A DNA stretch of 64,000 bases from Hemileia vastatrix (Eukaryota; Basidiomycota; Pucciniomycetes; Pucciniales; Zaghouaniaceae). Both the position numbers and the translations under genes were made by a program. The stretch is from the NCBI GenBank assembly GCA_030280995.1, contig JASXTE010000015.1:682001-746000 (forward strand), given 5' to 3'. Under the pieces are notes generated by a model. The model was not told where the DNA came from, made no database searches, and saw only the letters and a program-made list of their open reading frames with translations. Below are positions 1-11,984 of the stretch, piece after piece. The number at the start of each line of letters is the position of its first letter. Position 1 is the first letter of the stretch.

Positions 1-121
1 CATGGGTTCTCTCGCAATAAAAGCAACCAAAGTAATTGTTCACTGGTTTATGATAAGGTAAGTTGGATGCATTGCATTTTTTAATCGAGCATTGAATTAT
101 TTCTTTCACCATTTACAAATA

Positions 122-3100
122 TCACCAATCCTACAAATTTCCCGAATCCCAAATTAACACAAAGATGTTAGTCAACAGAAAATAAATTTGATTAATTTTT
201 TCACTCACTACTGTCTGCAGTCCAATGGCAGTGACAACCTCGTCTTTGATTCCAAACACTCCTTTTTTGTGCTCGACAGTAGCTGCATGTCCAATTATTG
301 CATCTTTCTTAATCACAATTTGAGTTGCTTTGGCTACTCTTACTAACCGACAATGCACTTGTGGGAAAAGCTCATAGGGATCCTTTGATGTTTCTTCTGG
401 ACGGAGCTCTTTGAAAGGACTTACTATTAAATATATTTGATCAATCTCTTCCTTTGATCTGAAAAGATCATCAATTTGCCCAAACTGGCTATCTTTTCCA
501 TAGTAGAATTCAATTGTTGAATTAGCAATGTGTCGATGGTAACTAGTAAACCTCTTTCCATGTATCAATATGCTTGCTACATTTTCAACTACCCGATCCC
601 CACTTTTCTCCGATGGTGTCAAAGCCCGTCTTGAAGTTTCTTTTCCCATTCGTGCCCTTACCCATTTAGTAAATAATGCCATACTTAGATGGATCCATTT
701 GTTTTGTTTATCGAGATCAATATGGATTTTTTTAGTCTCACATTGATCATTATCTTCAGCTTCACCAAGATCTAATACCCTAGACTTCCGATACCAATGT
801 TTGAGCATTGTTAGCGGTATCTCTCCTGTGGTAAATATTAATAAATTAGCACAGCTGAGTTTTTAAATCATTTCTTACAAACATTACATACGTGGATGGT
901 GATTGTTTGGAATTTCAGATAATATATGATTCACCCGCTCTCCAGACCAAGTAGCTGTACCTGATGGTGGACCAAGACGCTTTATCATTTCAGGATAATG
1001 TTGAGTGATATGCAGATTTGGCTTTGCATTAATATTCTTCCAACCCTCTTCAAGGCACTCACGATACTCTAACAGAAATTGATCTAGATCTTTAAGCTCA
1101 TTAGTCTGTATATTTTTTAATGTCAAAAAATTGGTGATCGAGCATAATGTTACAAGTGACTTGAGAAGATAATATTCTCTTGGTTTATCAGCTGAGGAAG
1201 CTGAAGATTCAGATTCTTTAAATTTTTCAAACCAAAGGGGTATAAGTGACAAAGGGAAGTAGAGAGTATACAGCATGTGCCATTCTGCTGCCTTGAGGGA
1301 TCCTGCCTTTTTAGATCCTACTGATTTTGGAACTCGTGTTAGCCAGGAAGGTCTTCTTACTTGATCAATCATCTTCCATACAACCTGTAGCTCTGCTGCT
1401 GTGATTCGTGGATTACTACTACCTTCATTTTCTTTCTCCTTACCTTTCCTTTTATTTTCTTCATCTCTAGCTGTCTCATTTGATGAGTGAGATCCTTCAC
1501 TCTGTGATATGCTAATGCTTCTTTGCCTTAAGTTATACAATGAATTCCTACTGTCACTGCTTTGAGACTGTACTGAGGCCACATCGCTATATGGAGGAAT
1601 AAATTTGGAGCTGGATGACCTACTCTGGCTTCTTGATCGATTTGTTCCCAATCCTTCATTATCTAGTCCATGATGACTTGATGACTGTCTTGAACTCGTA
1701 CGTCTTTGCCGCTTGTGCTGTCTCGTGTGTCCTGTATCATCATCATCATTATTCGTGGTGCTTAAGCTACTTCTACGTTTTTTCGAATGTTTGTGCAGTG
1801 AAGTATCAGAAAAGAAATCATCATCTTCTTCTCTTACATGCCAATTTTTATCCTTTTCCAGCTTTCTTTCTAGATCTTTTGCTGCATTTTGGATTTGAAA
1901 ATAGCTTAGACTGTGATCTTTTAGGTTGCCAAGCATATGTGAATGCATAACATCAATTGAGCAATATTCAGTTGGACGCCAATATTCAAGGTTATTCAGC
2001 TCACTCCATCGTACCCCATGATTTTGAACAATTGATACACGCTCCCAATGTGACTTAGAATTTTTCCACTTTGTTGCCCAGCACATATGATCCTCATGAT
2101 TCCGTAATGAAAAATTTCCCACATTCTTTTCACTAATTTCATCTTTAGAGATATTACAGAAAGAGCAGAACATTTTTGCAGAGTGACTCGAAAAGCCAGC
2201 CAATTTTCGTATTGCAGGAATGTCACCTATCAAAGAGAACAATGCAACTCTTAATTTCCGGCCTCGTGGATAAAGATGTGTCTTTTCAATCAATATACCA
2301 TCCCATAGAGTTTGTAGATCATTAACCAGTGGTTTTAGAAGGTGATTAAGCTGTTCACTTGTGGGTTCTGTTGGTCCGGGTATAATAGAATACAAAAAAA
2401 GATTTTCCATTTTGTATCTATCTTCTTGAGGTAGGTTCATACACACCATCATAATATTGCCTACAGACTTCTGATGACCTCCAATCCTATTGCCACCAGG
2501 CCTAAACCAGTCGACATATAAAGTAAACATTAAGTTGCCTGAAGTTATCGTATATTCATCATCATTGCTATCCAGAGCTGGAGTGGTTATGGGAAAGTTT
2601 TTCCAAATTGAACCATCACAAACATCCTTCATCAAATCACACTCTACACGTTCTGCCACAGGGGTTTTCTTCTCAATCAGAAGCTCAAATTTGAACAGTT
2701 TGATCTTTTCCTTAAGCCAGTCGATAAAAGAATGGTGATGAAATGTTTTAAGAGATAAGTATTTTACATGTTCTTGATGTTCCTCCATCAAATACAGCCT
2801 TTCATCACATTTAACTGCAATTTGTCCTGCTCCAAACATTTTTAAATAGCGCTTTGATGATGAAAGAAAAGGTTGATTGCAACATAGTATAGATGGTTGA
2901 GATTCAGAGTTATACTCATAAAGAGCAAAGCATTTAGGACAGCATGTTTTAGTGAAAAATGATTGATTGAGCTTTAATCGACTAAAAACTGTATCTATCG
3001 AGCGTGGGACCAGGCGGACAATGCTATCAGAATCCAGTATTCCACTATCACCTAGAAGTTTGAGCTTCTTAATTTCTTCATCCAAAAATTGAGTACAACC

Positions 3101-3509
3101 TTCTTTGCTCAAATGATGAATCAGAGAAAGCTTTGCTGCCTGCCACATAATTATTTGGCTATACCGTTCCCCGAGATTTGAGTTTCTAGAGACTGTTGAA
3201 GATACTTCTGCCCCCAATAGCAACTGCCCCTATGTAATAAATCATTGAAACATCATAAAGACTTTAATTCTCACATTGAACTATAGATATACAGCTTACT
3301 GTTTCTGTGGAGCGGGAACTTCCAATGTTAAGTGGATTGTTGGAAGAAATAACCATCTGGGCCTTCCTATTTCTTTCCTCTTGATGTTTTGCATAAGAAT
3401 TAGAGCTTTTGAAAGCCATACCAACTTCAAAGGACCCAGAAGAAGTTTGATACTTTCTATTGACACATCCAAGATCTTGACATTGACATACATGAAAAAA
3501 TGGAGGCAT
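122..3509 (-). CDS. Tnp2/Plavaka-like transposase, four exons
   Basis: Predicted DNA transposase acting on the ends of the surrounding element. The exon model is 3509-3300, 3229-892, 825-209 and a tiny last exon 130-122; the introns have GT-AG ends and the joins are in frame (1057 aa). The first exon has a Cys-rich start (residues 8-14, CQCQDLGC). Typical Tnp2 motifs follow: VDWFRPGGNRIGG, a NLPQEDRYKMENLF block, IPGPTEPTSEQLNHLL, then a CxFC pair (FCSFCNIS) and CSIDVMHSHMLGNL. A Ser/Arg-rich low-complexity insert sits after the last block, then WSGERVNHIL and a positively charged tail. No internal stop is needed, so the gene looks intact. The last 9-nt exon is the weakest part; without it the frame runs on to 131. 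Family assignment is from recalled motifs. Confidence 0.8.
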
Positions 3510-4584
3510 TGTAATTGTGATAATTGTAGGAATAAGTTAGCTATTCGAAGTTACCGATTGAAGGTATTCCTTTTTTTGAAAGGCACTAGCTAATATAAGC
3601 TACATTTTTTTATCAAAAGAATATGATGGAATATGTGTTGAAATTATTTAAGTTTAAATGTTTAATTTTTAATCGGATAAATTATATATTAATTTAAAGT
3701 TATGCAGTCTACTTTATTTGTATTCTGTATACTCTCTGCATTTGTACAACAATGCATGCATGTTTATCAGAATATTTTCTATCATAGAAAAAATTCTGTT
3801 GTACGCACAAGCATCTTAATTATTTTTCTATCAAATGCCTTCTGAGTTATATCTAACTACCCTATAATTATTTGATTTTGATAAAAATTCTTAGTTATGG
3901 ACTATAAGAAAAGTAATCCATATTTTTAACATAATTATTTAAAAAATTACCCCAAAAATCAAAGTTAAACCCAAAAATAAGTTTAATATTTTGTAAAAAA
4001 CAATCACAAACATATTTCTTTCAACTTGAAAATTGGTCTGTACTAGGTAGAATTTTCTATAAAGAAAAAATCAAAAATACTCAAATAATAGATGCTACAA
4101 AAGTGTAAACCTTAAAGAATTACATAAAAGCTGAAACCTTGTATAACTTTTCATACATAAATGCGATGAAGTGACACTCTAGTCTATTTATTCAGGTTGA
4201 AAAAAATTACTCAAAAGAATATGTATTACTATCATATTGGACCAAAAATAATTTTTTGGTAATCAAAAAATGAACATAGCCTCACATTTAACAAATTATT
4301 TTTGTGGAAGAATTTTTTGAAAAGAAAAAAAAATCCGTTTCTTAAATGAGTCTGCTTTTATCACATAATCATTCTCTTTATTTTATACCATTCCTTTTGA
4401 GTTCAAGTTGCATATAAAAATATAATTTATGCATATTATAATTCCATAAAGTCGAAATATTTCTTATTCTTAATTTTTGTGATATTTCTCCTTAAATCAA
4501 CTTTGATCATAAAGTTTTGGAGCTCAACAATTTATCCTTCCTCTTTGTTTAATTTAATTGAACACTTTCTTAATCTTATTATTT
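3510..4584. promoter_or_regulatory. Divergent intergenic region of the Plavaka-type element
   Basis: About 1.07 kb of AT-rich sequence lies between the start of the transposase gene (minus) and the start of the uncharacterised gene (plus). There is no credible ORF. Because the two genes diverge, both promoters should lie here. No specific promoter motif could be assigned by eye. Confidence 0.4.
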
Positions 4585-5706
4585 ATGAACCCTAGTAGCT
4601 CTTACTTTCCTCATGGAAACCTGCCCACAAACACAAGAACACTTAATAGAATTTTTAATGAGACTTTGCCTCCATTCAATTCTCACTTTTGTAGATCTAT
4701 ACACAATTTTTGTCGTTCACTTTTGGATATGTCACCAGAATCAAATGGATGGAAACAAAACCCTACTGAAGAGCAATTAGACAGACTTTCATCATTCGAC
4801 ATGAATTCTTGCAACATTGCCTTTGAACTACCTCATCCAGAATCAAATTCAGCGGTTTCAGAAAAGTTTCCACCAATTTTCCGTGAATCTTTTATTGAGC
4901 ACCTTCGCATGTGTGGTTTCCCAGGATCAACTTTCGCTTGGAACCTAGATTGGTTTGACAAATGGAACCAGGTCTTGGCAAATATTCTCATTAAACACTG
5001 GGACAATGCCTTAAAAACCAATAATTTGATTGCATATCCAATTGACTCAACTCAAATTAGCTTCTCAAATCAAATAGGAGTTCTTCACCGTTGGTTTTTA
5101 GGTCATGCTGATAGATTAAGACTTGGGAAGGATTCTCATAGCTCTCAAGAAATAATCAAAGTGAGAAAGCATAAATATAGAATAAAAAAAAAAGTATGAA
5201 AATCCCTTTTTTTTCAACCGTTTTTATTTATGACCTTTATTTCAAATAACAAAGATTCTTAGAATTCAGTTAACCGAACTAAACTTCTTAAACAACTTCC
5301 ACATTGTGAAACTTATCACAACCTTTTCACAAACATCAAATGTTGTTCAGACACCGAAATTGATAATGATGGATCGTTAAGACGTATCTTAATGCAATGG
5401 AGGTCTGAAGATTTTTCTAAAGTTGCACAATATCTTGACCAACAACACTTTGATATTCGAGATAATTCAACCTACTCTGGCAGTGTGCTAAAGGACTTGG
5501 CCTTGTACAAAAGAATCAGTTTGGTTTCAACATTATCCCCTAACCTTAATCCTTCTCATGTCCCCCGGGGTTTGCCGAATGACTGTTATTCTCCCTTATA
5601 TCTTGCATCTCTAAATCCTCAACAACTCAGACTTTTAAATCCTCAAAATCCCATAAATTTACCTGCTCTCCTTGAAATTCTTTGTTCCTCTAATGTGAGT
5701 GATTGA
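4585..5706 (+). CDS. Uncharacterised transposon-associated protein, two exons
   Basis: Exons 4585-5193 and 5263-5706 join in frame through a 69-nt GT-AG intron (donor gtatga, acceptor ttcttag), giving 350 aa. The ATG at 4585 was chosen because the ORF upstream of it opens only with TTG. The N-terminal half is rich in aromatic residues (WNLDWFDKWNQV, HRWFLGHADRLRLG). After the splice come a Cys pair (IKCCSDTEID) and a WRSEDFSKVAQYLD block, then PRGLPNDCYSPLYLASL. I recognise the last two blocks as resembling a recurrent hypothetical protein of basidiomycete genomes but know no function. It sits between transposase and SNF2 genes with no internal stop, which suggests selection within the element. 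Confidence 0.6.
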
Positions 5707-5838
5707 CAAACTCCCTTAATAATAGGTTTGCACACTCATACTCCTCATTTCCACTGTTTGGGACACTTAGCCTTGAAAACAAAAACATAATTTTAATGAT
5801 TACTATTATCATTAAAATTTATAGAAATGAAATTTGGC

Positions 5839-8118
5839 TTACATTGTTAGCTCCATTTTTTTCCTTTGAATCTTATACATGCTGAATTCTATACTTCCTT
5901 GTACAAAATAATTCAAAACATTTACTTCATTTTGCTGCCCCATTCTATACAGCCGATCAACAGCCTGTTGCTCAACTGCTGGATTCCAATTTGGCTCCTA
6001 TTTCAACATTGAACATATAAAAAATTTAATATTTTTGTTCTTAATATGAAATAAAAGACATTGAGCTCACCATTATATATACATTTTGAGCACACCTGAG
6101 ATCTATACCCACTCCTGCAGCCTGAATCGTTCCAACCAAAACTTGGCAATTTTTATTAAAATGGAATTCATGCATATTTTTGTCTCGCTTTGTCCGGCTG
6201 AGTTCACCCGTAAGCTGGGTATACCTAATATTGTGGTCATCTAAAGCCATTTTTATTCTATTTTGAAATATTAGAAAATTGTTTTTAATAAGCCAACACA
6301 ATTTTGTAAAACAATTCATTATAGAATCACTTACATCTGCAAAAAGTCTGCAAAGTTGGAGAATATAACAGCTTTTGGAAAATTTATATCCCTTTCACCA
6401 GACAAAAAGTTTTTTAAGTGGCCTATAAGATGACAAATCTTTGCGGAATGCTGCCAGGTGAAATCAAAAGTTGGAGTTTCATCCAGATTTTCGTAGATTG
6501 GATGGTTGCAGAATTTTCTTAAAATCATCAGCTCTCTTAGAAACTCAGATGAGTCCCAAGGGAAGTCAGTGCTTCTGGAGGGCCCATATCGCTCAGTGAA
6601 TCCTTCTTGAAGCACATCAAGTTTAGACCTCCATGGATCTGCTAATTGAACCGATATCCCCCTTTGAATCTTTTTTGGAAGAGACAAAATTGCATCCTTT
6701 GTTCTACGTAGGCTTATGACTTTCATTAAGTGATTGATTGATTTAATAGAATTAGCCTTTCCTTTTTGCAAACCTGGAAAAAGGAAATTCTTCCATAACC
6801 AGTCTTCTTGCCACTTTTCGATTCTAAGAAAAAATATGAGACTTTGAAGGTCAGTGGGCCTGTTCTGAAGTGGAGTTCCAGTCAAGCATAGTCGGTGTTG
6901 GGATTCCAAGTCAAATATTGTTTGAGCCCTCTGCGAGTAAGGATTTTTAATGTAACTAAAAGAATATTTATAAAAATTGATAATAAAAATTAAGTTTTAA
7001 GTTTTAGATATAGAAATGGGCACTAACTGAGCTTCATCTAAAACAACTCTATACCAAAAGAGCATTTGAGTCACCAGTATCTTTTTTTGGCTTTGATTTT
7101 TTGACATCGTTGGGCTAGCTATTTCATAGGTCGTTAAAACAATAGCAGTGTCCTGTAGCTCATTGACATTAGTATTTTGACAATCCTTCCCATAAAGAAC
7201 CTTGAAAGGAAGTGCATTATCTTCAAAGTGCACACTTATTTCATTGATCCAATTCGATAGTGTTACCAGGGGGCATATAATCAGTGTGGCTGAACTCCGA
7301 TTAATACCTTCTTGATTTTCTGATACCTGGAATTGTCTTGCTTCACCTTGAGTTGCACTTATAAGAGAAAGAGTTGAAAGTGTCTTTCCCAAACCCATAT
7401 CATCAGCAAGTATTGACCCGTTTCCTTCAGGCGGCAATTGATTGTTAGGAAACTGATCTTTATAGTCATCGAATCCAGTTCTAAGCCAATGGTTGTCCTG
7501 GTGCCTCCACATGATATCCAACTTTTCCTTTAACATTCGTTCATTTTCAATCATAAAATTTATTGCTTGAAGTTGATGTGTTTTGAGAACTGTTTTGATT
7601 CCTCGGATAAGTTGATCAGCTTTCCAATCTTGAGTACTCTGAGATATTTGGAAAGAGCCTTCAAAAATTACATGCGGGATATTAAAAAAGATAGTGGAGT
7701 CGTAGTTCAGGATTGGACATAAATCGATTTGTGCAGAAGAAAATGCTTCTTTAGCAAGACTGATTAGTGTACTTGAAGAAAAGAGGCATCCCCAAAGTTG
7801 ATACTGATTACCAAAAACTGGAACCAAGTAAGCATGAAAATAGAAAGGCTTCATAGGATTCAAGGCACTTCTTTGGTTTAAATGGTGAGATCCAGAGCCA
7901 ATGTCACCCAATAGTGGTCCAATGTGCTGACTCTGCACTTGAGAAAGATTACCAACAAGGGTTGGTTTTCTTTCTTCAAATAGTCCAAAAATATGAACAT
8001 TCGAATGGCCTCGCTGTAAAATTGTGGGGGTCGGTGAGTTTTGAAATCTTGAAATTACATTCATATAAATTTGATCGATTGTTATTGAGAACTGTCCAAC
8101 ACATCTGAGACTTGACAT
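5839..8118 (-). CDS. SNF2-family (Rad5/Rad16/HLTF-like) DNA-dependent ATPase, four exons
   Basis: Predicted nuclear DNA translocase that could remodel chromatin. Exons 8118-7028, 6955-6335, 6257-6071 and 5997-5839 are joined by 72-77-nt GT-AG introns and give 685 aa in frame. Splicing restores the conserved motifs: Walker A DDMGLGKT (about residue 240), a DEAH box created exactly across intron 1, motif III CLTGTPLQNR, motif V VGTIQAAGVGIDL, and motif VI WNPAVEQQAVDRLYRMGQ across intron 3. The order and the HQLQAINFM helix before Walker A resemble the Rad5/Rad16/HLTF branch, but I see no RING finger or HIRAN domain, so it is shorter than those host proteins. All helicase motifs are complete, so it is probably active. 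It lies convergent to the plus-strand gene, inside the transposon boundary at 9013. Confidence 0.85.
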
Positions 8119-8973
8119 ATTAAGTAAGAATAGTATCTGAAGATAGTGGTTGTTAAAAGATGAATTGAAGCAAAAAATGAAGAATCAGTTTTGAATAAAA
8201 CGACAAAATAACTTTTTAGCATATGCTATGCTAAGCTCATAATTCTTTCACATGTATTATTATTATCTTTTTAATAAATATTGGAAGTAAATCAATGATA
8301 ACTGAAATGAATAATATGTCTTAAAAATAAATCTTGAGCCTATAGAGTAAATTTTGGTTTGTGAAGGAAGAAAAATTTTCTCAATAAAAATGTGCATTAT
8401 TGTTACATTATAATCACAAAATAGAATAATTTCACTCTTATTACACTTATTTATGTTTCTGTCTAATAGTAAAATGCTTTAGATGTCAGTTCAAAATCCA
8501 AATTGAAACTACTACCTAGAACGATATCTTGATACTAACATACTTTTTGTAAGTCTTTGGAAAGACACTTATGGTGATCTCAATAATATTAAAATTGATT
8601 TGAATTGTATGTTTTATCAAATATCTATGTAGTCTAGTGTAATAATTGAGATACTACAGTTTAACCTTCTGTTACCAACTTGGCAAGAAAATATATGTAG
8701 ATATTCTTAGAACGAATATCAAATTTTGCTTTCCACAAGATGGGAAAGTGAATATTATGATATGTTAAATGATATGTTCAAGCTTTGCTCAATCTGTGCT
8801 CAGCTCAAAATCAAAGTAATCACCAAGCTCCAAGAAACCTGTGATTGAGTTTGGTTGAACCTAGGTCTAACTGATTACCAAATCTTTGTCCAATTAATTT
8901 AAATCTGGTTTCACAATGAACTCCCAACAGCCTTCCAACAGCTTTCCAACCACTTCCCAACATTTTTAAATGA
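8119..8973. other. Non-coding right flank inside the Plavaka-type element
   Basis: AT-rich sequence upstream of the SNF2 gene and before the terminal palindrome. It must hold the SNF2 promoter. I see no credible gene in it. Confidence 0.5.
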
Positions 8974-9013
8974 GGGGTATTGCTAGCAATACCCCCCCAA
9001 ATTTTCTGTGGTG
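8974..9013. repeat. Right terminal repeat with palindrome (Plavaka-type element)
   Basis: A perfect 22-nt palindrome centred on GCTAGC occupies 8974-8995. It is followed by a C-run, an A/T stretch and the end GTGGTG at 9013. Read inward the end is CACCAC, A/T stretch, G-run, palindrome. The MITEs at 46402-46662 and 47608-47857 have the same plan (CACTRCGCAATAT, G-run, palindrome containing TTGCTAGCAA), so the two kinds of end look related. Confidence 0.6.
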
Positions 9014-11287
9014 ATTGAAGATAAACCAGTCCTGGTCTCCCAATCATCCTCTCCAGGGGATGATAACCTCATGTGAAGTCTCCTTTCATCTCTGCCAGTC
9101 AACTCCAAACTGATTCCCAAATCAAATTGATAACCAATTCTTGCCTGAAAGTCCATCAAGAGTGGCCCACCCAAAACACCTTTAACTGTTCCCTTAGCAG
9201 TATAAAAATGAATCTTTCCTGAGGCTCCACCAACATCTAACTTCACAAACTCAGAAGTTCCAACCAATTCAGTGACATGGCCACCGATCCCTCTCAAATT
9301 TCCACCAATACCAGTTTTGATGGGGAGGCCCAAATGAGTAGCCTCAAACAAAGAAATCAGGTTTATCTGAGAAACTGAATCCACCAATGCCCTTGCCTCC
9401 CTGCCATTCAGAGTGACATTGACATAACCCAGAGGAGCAGAAAAATGAGTTTCCAACCCCTCACCAAACTTTTCAGCAGAATCACAAATGTATTCCACCT
9501 CCCCAGAAGAAACTCTTCTCCTTGTCAACAACATTTTCTGTCTATCAGCCAAACCTGTACTGATAGCATACAATTCCCCATAAGAAAGGGAAACCTGACC
9601 CTTATTCATCCTTTCAAGATCAGAATCCATAGCATTAACTTGACCAGAAACTACCAGCCTCTCAAAGTAAGCTCTTTGCTTCACTACCTTGGTCCTAGAA
9701 GCTTTTTTGAGGACCAGCACCACCAACAGATTTACCATTAACAGGAACCAAACCAGATCCCTCACCAGAACCTCTAAGTCCAGCAGGCTTTGGCAATGAA
9801 GCCAAAGGGACATCCTCCTCACAGCCAGAATCAACCTCCATTGGCATTGGCTCACCATTCATGTCCAATGCACCAAAACTAGGGGGGCCCATGTCACCCA
9901 TACCCTTCTGCATCTTGTACAGCTCCTCTTTGCTTTACCTCTTCCTAGCTGCACTCAGCTTAGGATCCACCTTTGAAGATTTTGGCTTTGGTTGGGCCTG
10001 AGAACTGCTCTTAGGCCTTCCCACCTTTCCTGCTTCCACATCATAAACACCAGCCAAGAATTCTCCACTTGACTGTCCACCACAGGAGTAAAACTCCAAA
10101 CCACCAAAGGAAGTAGAAAAAGAGACCTTATTGACCTCCTTCCCCTTTCCCTTGACGTCATCATCCTTACCAGAAGACTTCCCCTGATCAGGAATCTCCT
10201 CAAACCTTGTCCTCCTTTGATTGAGACCACCCCTTCTCCTGATCAAATCAACAGGAGCCTGCCCCTCACTGGACTTCACAAATGAACCATCAGGGAACTT
10301 GAAAACCCTGCCATCAAATTCCACCTTTCCTTCAGACACATCCCTGTTCAATGCCCAACAATCATTGGACCTGTTCCCCCTCTTGCTGCAATAAGAGCAG
10401 ACCCAAGGATCACTCCTACCCGCCCTCCTATAAAAATCTCTAGGCTTAGAAGGTGCCCTATTGACCCTCTTAGCCTCCTGAACAAAAATATGCAGCTGCT
10501 TTGTGAGATTGGCCAGCTGCTCAACCACTGGGTCCCTCTCCTGTTTGGGAAACTGCACCATATTCTTCTCCTCCTTCTTCACCCTAACTTCCTCTTCAGC
10601 CAAAGCCTCACTGACTTTCCTGACATATTTGGCACACCCCTCCTGATAGGTGTCCACAGCCAATAACTTCAAATGGGCCTCAACAGCCTCCTTCACCTTA
10701 TCCAAGGCAGGAAACTTCTGGTCCCCATTAGAAAGAGTCTTCATCAAGTCCTTCCTTGACAGCTCCTTCAACACATCCATCCTGAAATCTCTAGCCAGGG
10801 CAGACCAAAAAACATCCTTGGCAGCATTTTCATGTGCCAGCTCCTCCACTTCCACCAAGTATTCCACCACAGGATCAAACTGTAGCAGAATATTTCTGTA
10901 ACCATGCAAGTTAACAACACCACCATAAGATTTCCATTCACTGACAACCCTGTTCAGATCCACCATAGTGAACCTGACACCCCATCTATCTACCATCTCC
11001 CTACACAATAACTTCCAATCCCTCTTCTTGTAGCCAGAAATGGCCACAATCTCTTTCTCCACTGCCCTATCACCAATGAAGAAGATAATCTGCTTCACCA
11101 TGTCCAGGTAAGAAGCACCATCCACTCCAGCAGCAGTTTCATACTTCTCTAGAGACCACTTGACATCCTCCCCATTAAACTTGGTACCATCCCAAGTTTT
11201 AAACCTAACACACTCCCTGACCATCACAGCAGGAGGACCATCTCTCCCACTGACAGTCACCACAGGAATAGAGGAACCAGAAGCCAT
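9014..11287 (-). pseudogene. Gypsy family A gag-protease, broken
   Basis: Gag starts at ATG 11287 and reads about 450 aa to a TAA at 9935-9937, where the plus-strand copy has TAC. Downstream the frame is restored piecewise (9913-9695, then 9858-8983), so at least one frameshift lies near 9700-9860. The zinc knuckle reads CSYCSKRGNRSNDC, with Asn where the other copy has the zinc-binding His. The protease active site reads DSVS where the other copy has DSGS. Both catalytic/structural losses and the stop show the copy is dead. Coding homology ends at the transposon insertion. Confidence 0.8.
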
Positions 11288-11357
11288 CCCTCCAGACCAA
11301 AACACCAAAAATAGCCAACCAAAGAAAACAAAGATTCCAAAGAACTAGAAATTTCAC

Positions 11358-11374
11358 CCCCACGTTGGGCGCCA
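11358..11374 (-). other. Primer binding site, tRNA-Lys type
   Basis: On the minus strand the sequence tggcgcccaacgtgggg lies 4 nt beyond the LTR end. It matches the 3' end of the tRNA-Lys(CUU) type as I remember it (the same PBS is used by some retroviruses). It fixes the orientation and the 5' LTR edge. Confidence 0.75.
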
Positions 11375-11984
11375 GAAATGTAGACAATCCTATAGTACTA
11401 GCTATAGGCCTTGACCAAGGGAGTTGGAGAAAAACCAGAGAGAAACTCCACTTTCCCTTTAGAAAAATAGAGTGAGTTTTACTTGCTAAAGTAAGTTGGT
11501 TCCTAGTTTCTAAAGCCCCTTTTTCAACACACTTGACTGCTTGATGAGCCAAGAAAGTAGTCCCCAGACAGACTACCAGACCAAAGAACTGAAATGTAGA
11601 CCAATTTCCACACCAGAGAAAGCAAAGATACTTGATGTAGGCTGAAAATCCACACCAGAGACAGAAATAATACTTGATATAGCTTGCAAGACTATACCAG
11701 AGAACTTGTTGCTAAATTTGAGTTCAATGAAGAACTAACCTTGAAACAAAAACAGCCAATTGTGGCCAAAAAACAGTGAAAACTGAGTGAGGAACAAGGA
11801 TATCACCTCTGGATAGTTTTATGATAATTAAAGTTTCCCCAAACTGTCTTATTCACTATTTAAACACAGACCACTATCTAAGAGCCCATGCACACCAACG
11901 AATTTGGCACCCGTACCAGCCAAATTGAATAAAAATCCTCCAGAAGCGCTCCCCAACCTTCTAAAACAGAGGCAGGCGGGCCGC

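Larger units (their letters stand above)
1..9013. mobile_element. CACTA/Plavaka-type DNA transposon, right part (left end outside window)
   Basis: The element carries a Tnp2-like transposase, an uncharacterised plus-strand gene and an SNF2 ATPase, all spliced. Its right end is placed at 9013, where the sequence ends in GTGGTG (CACCAC inward) next to a palindrome. Directly beyond, the sequence matches the protease region of the family A Gypsy copy at 49-51.8 kb, so the transposon interrupts that element near the position equivalent to 51.68 kb. The left end must lie upstream of the window. Boundary and family are inferred from the interrupted Gypsy homology and the Tnp2 protein. No target duplication can be checked because only one end is visible. 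Confidence 0.7.
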
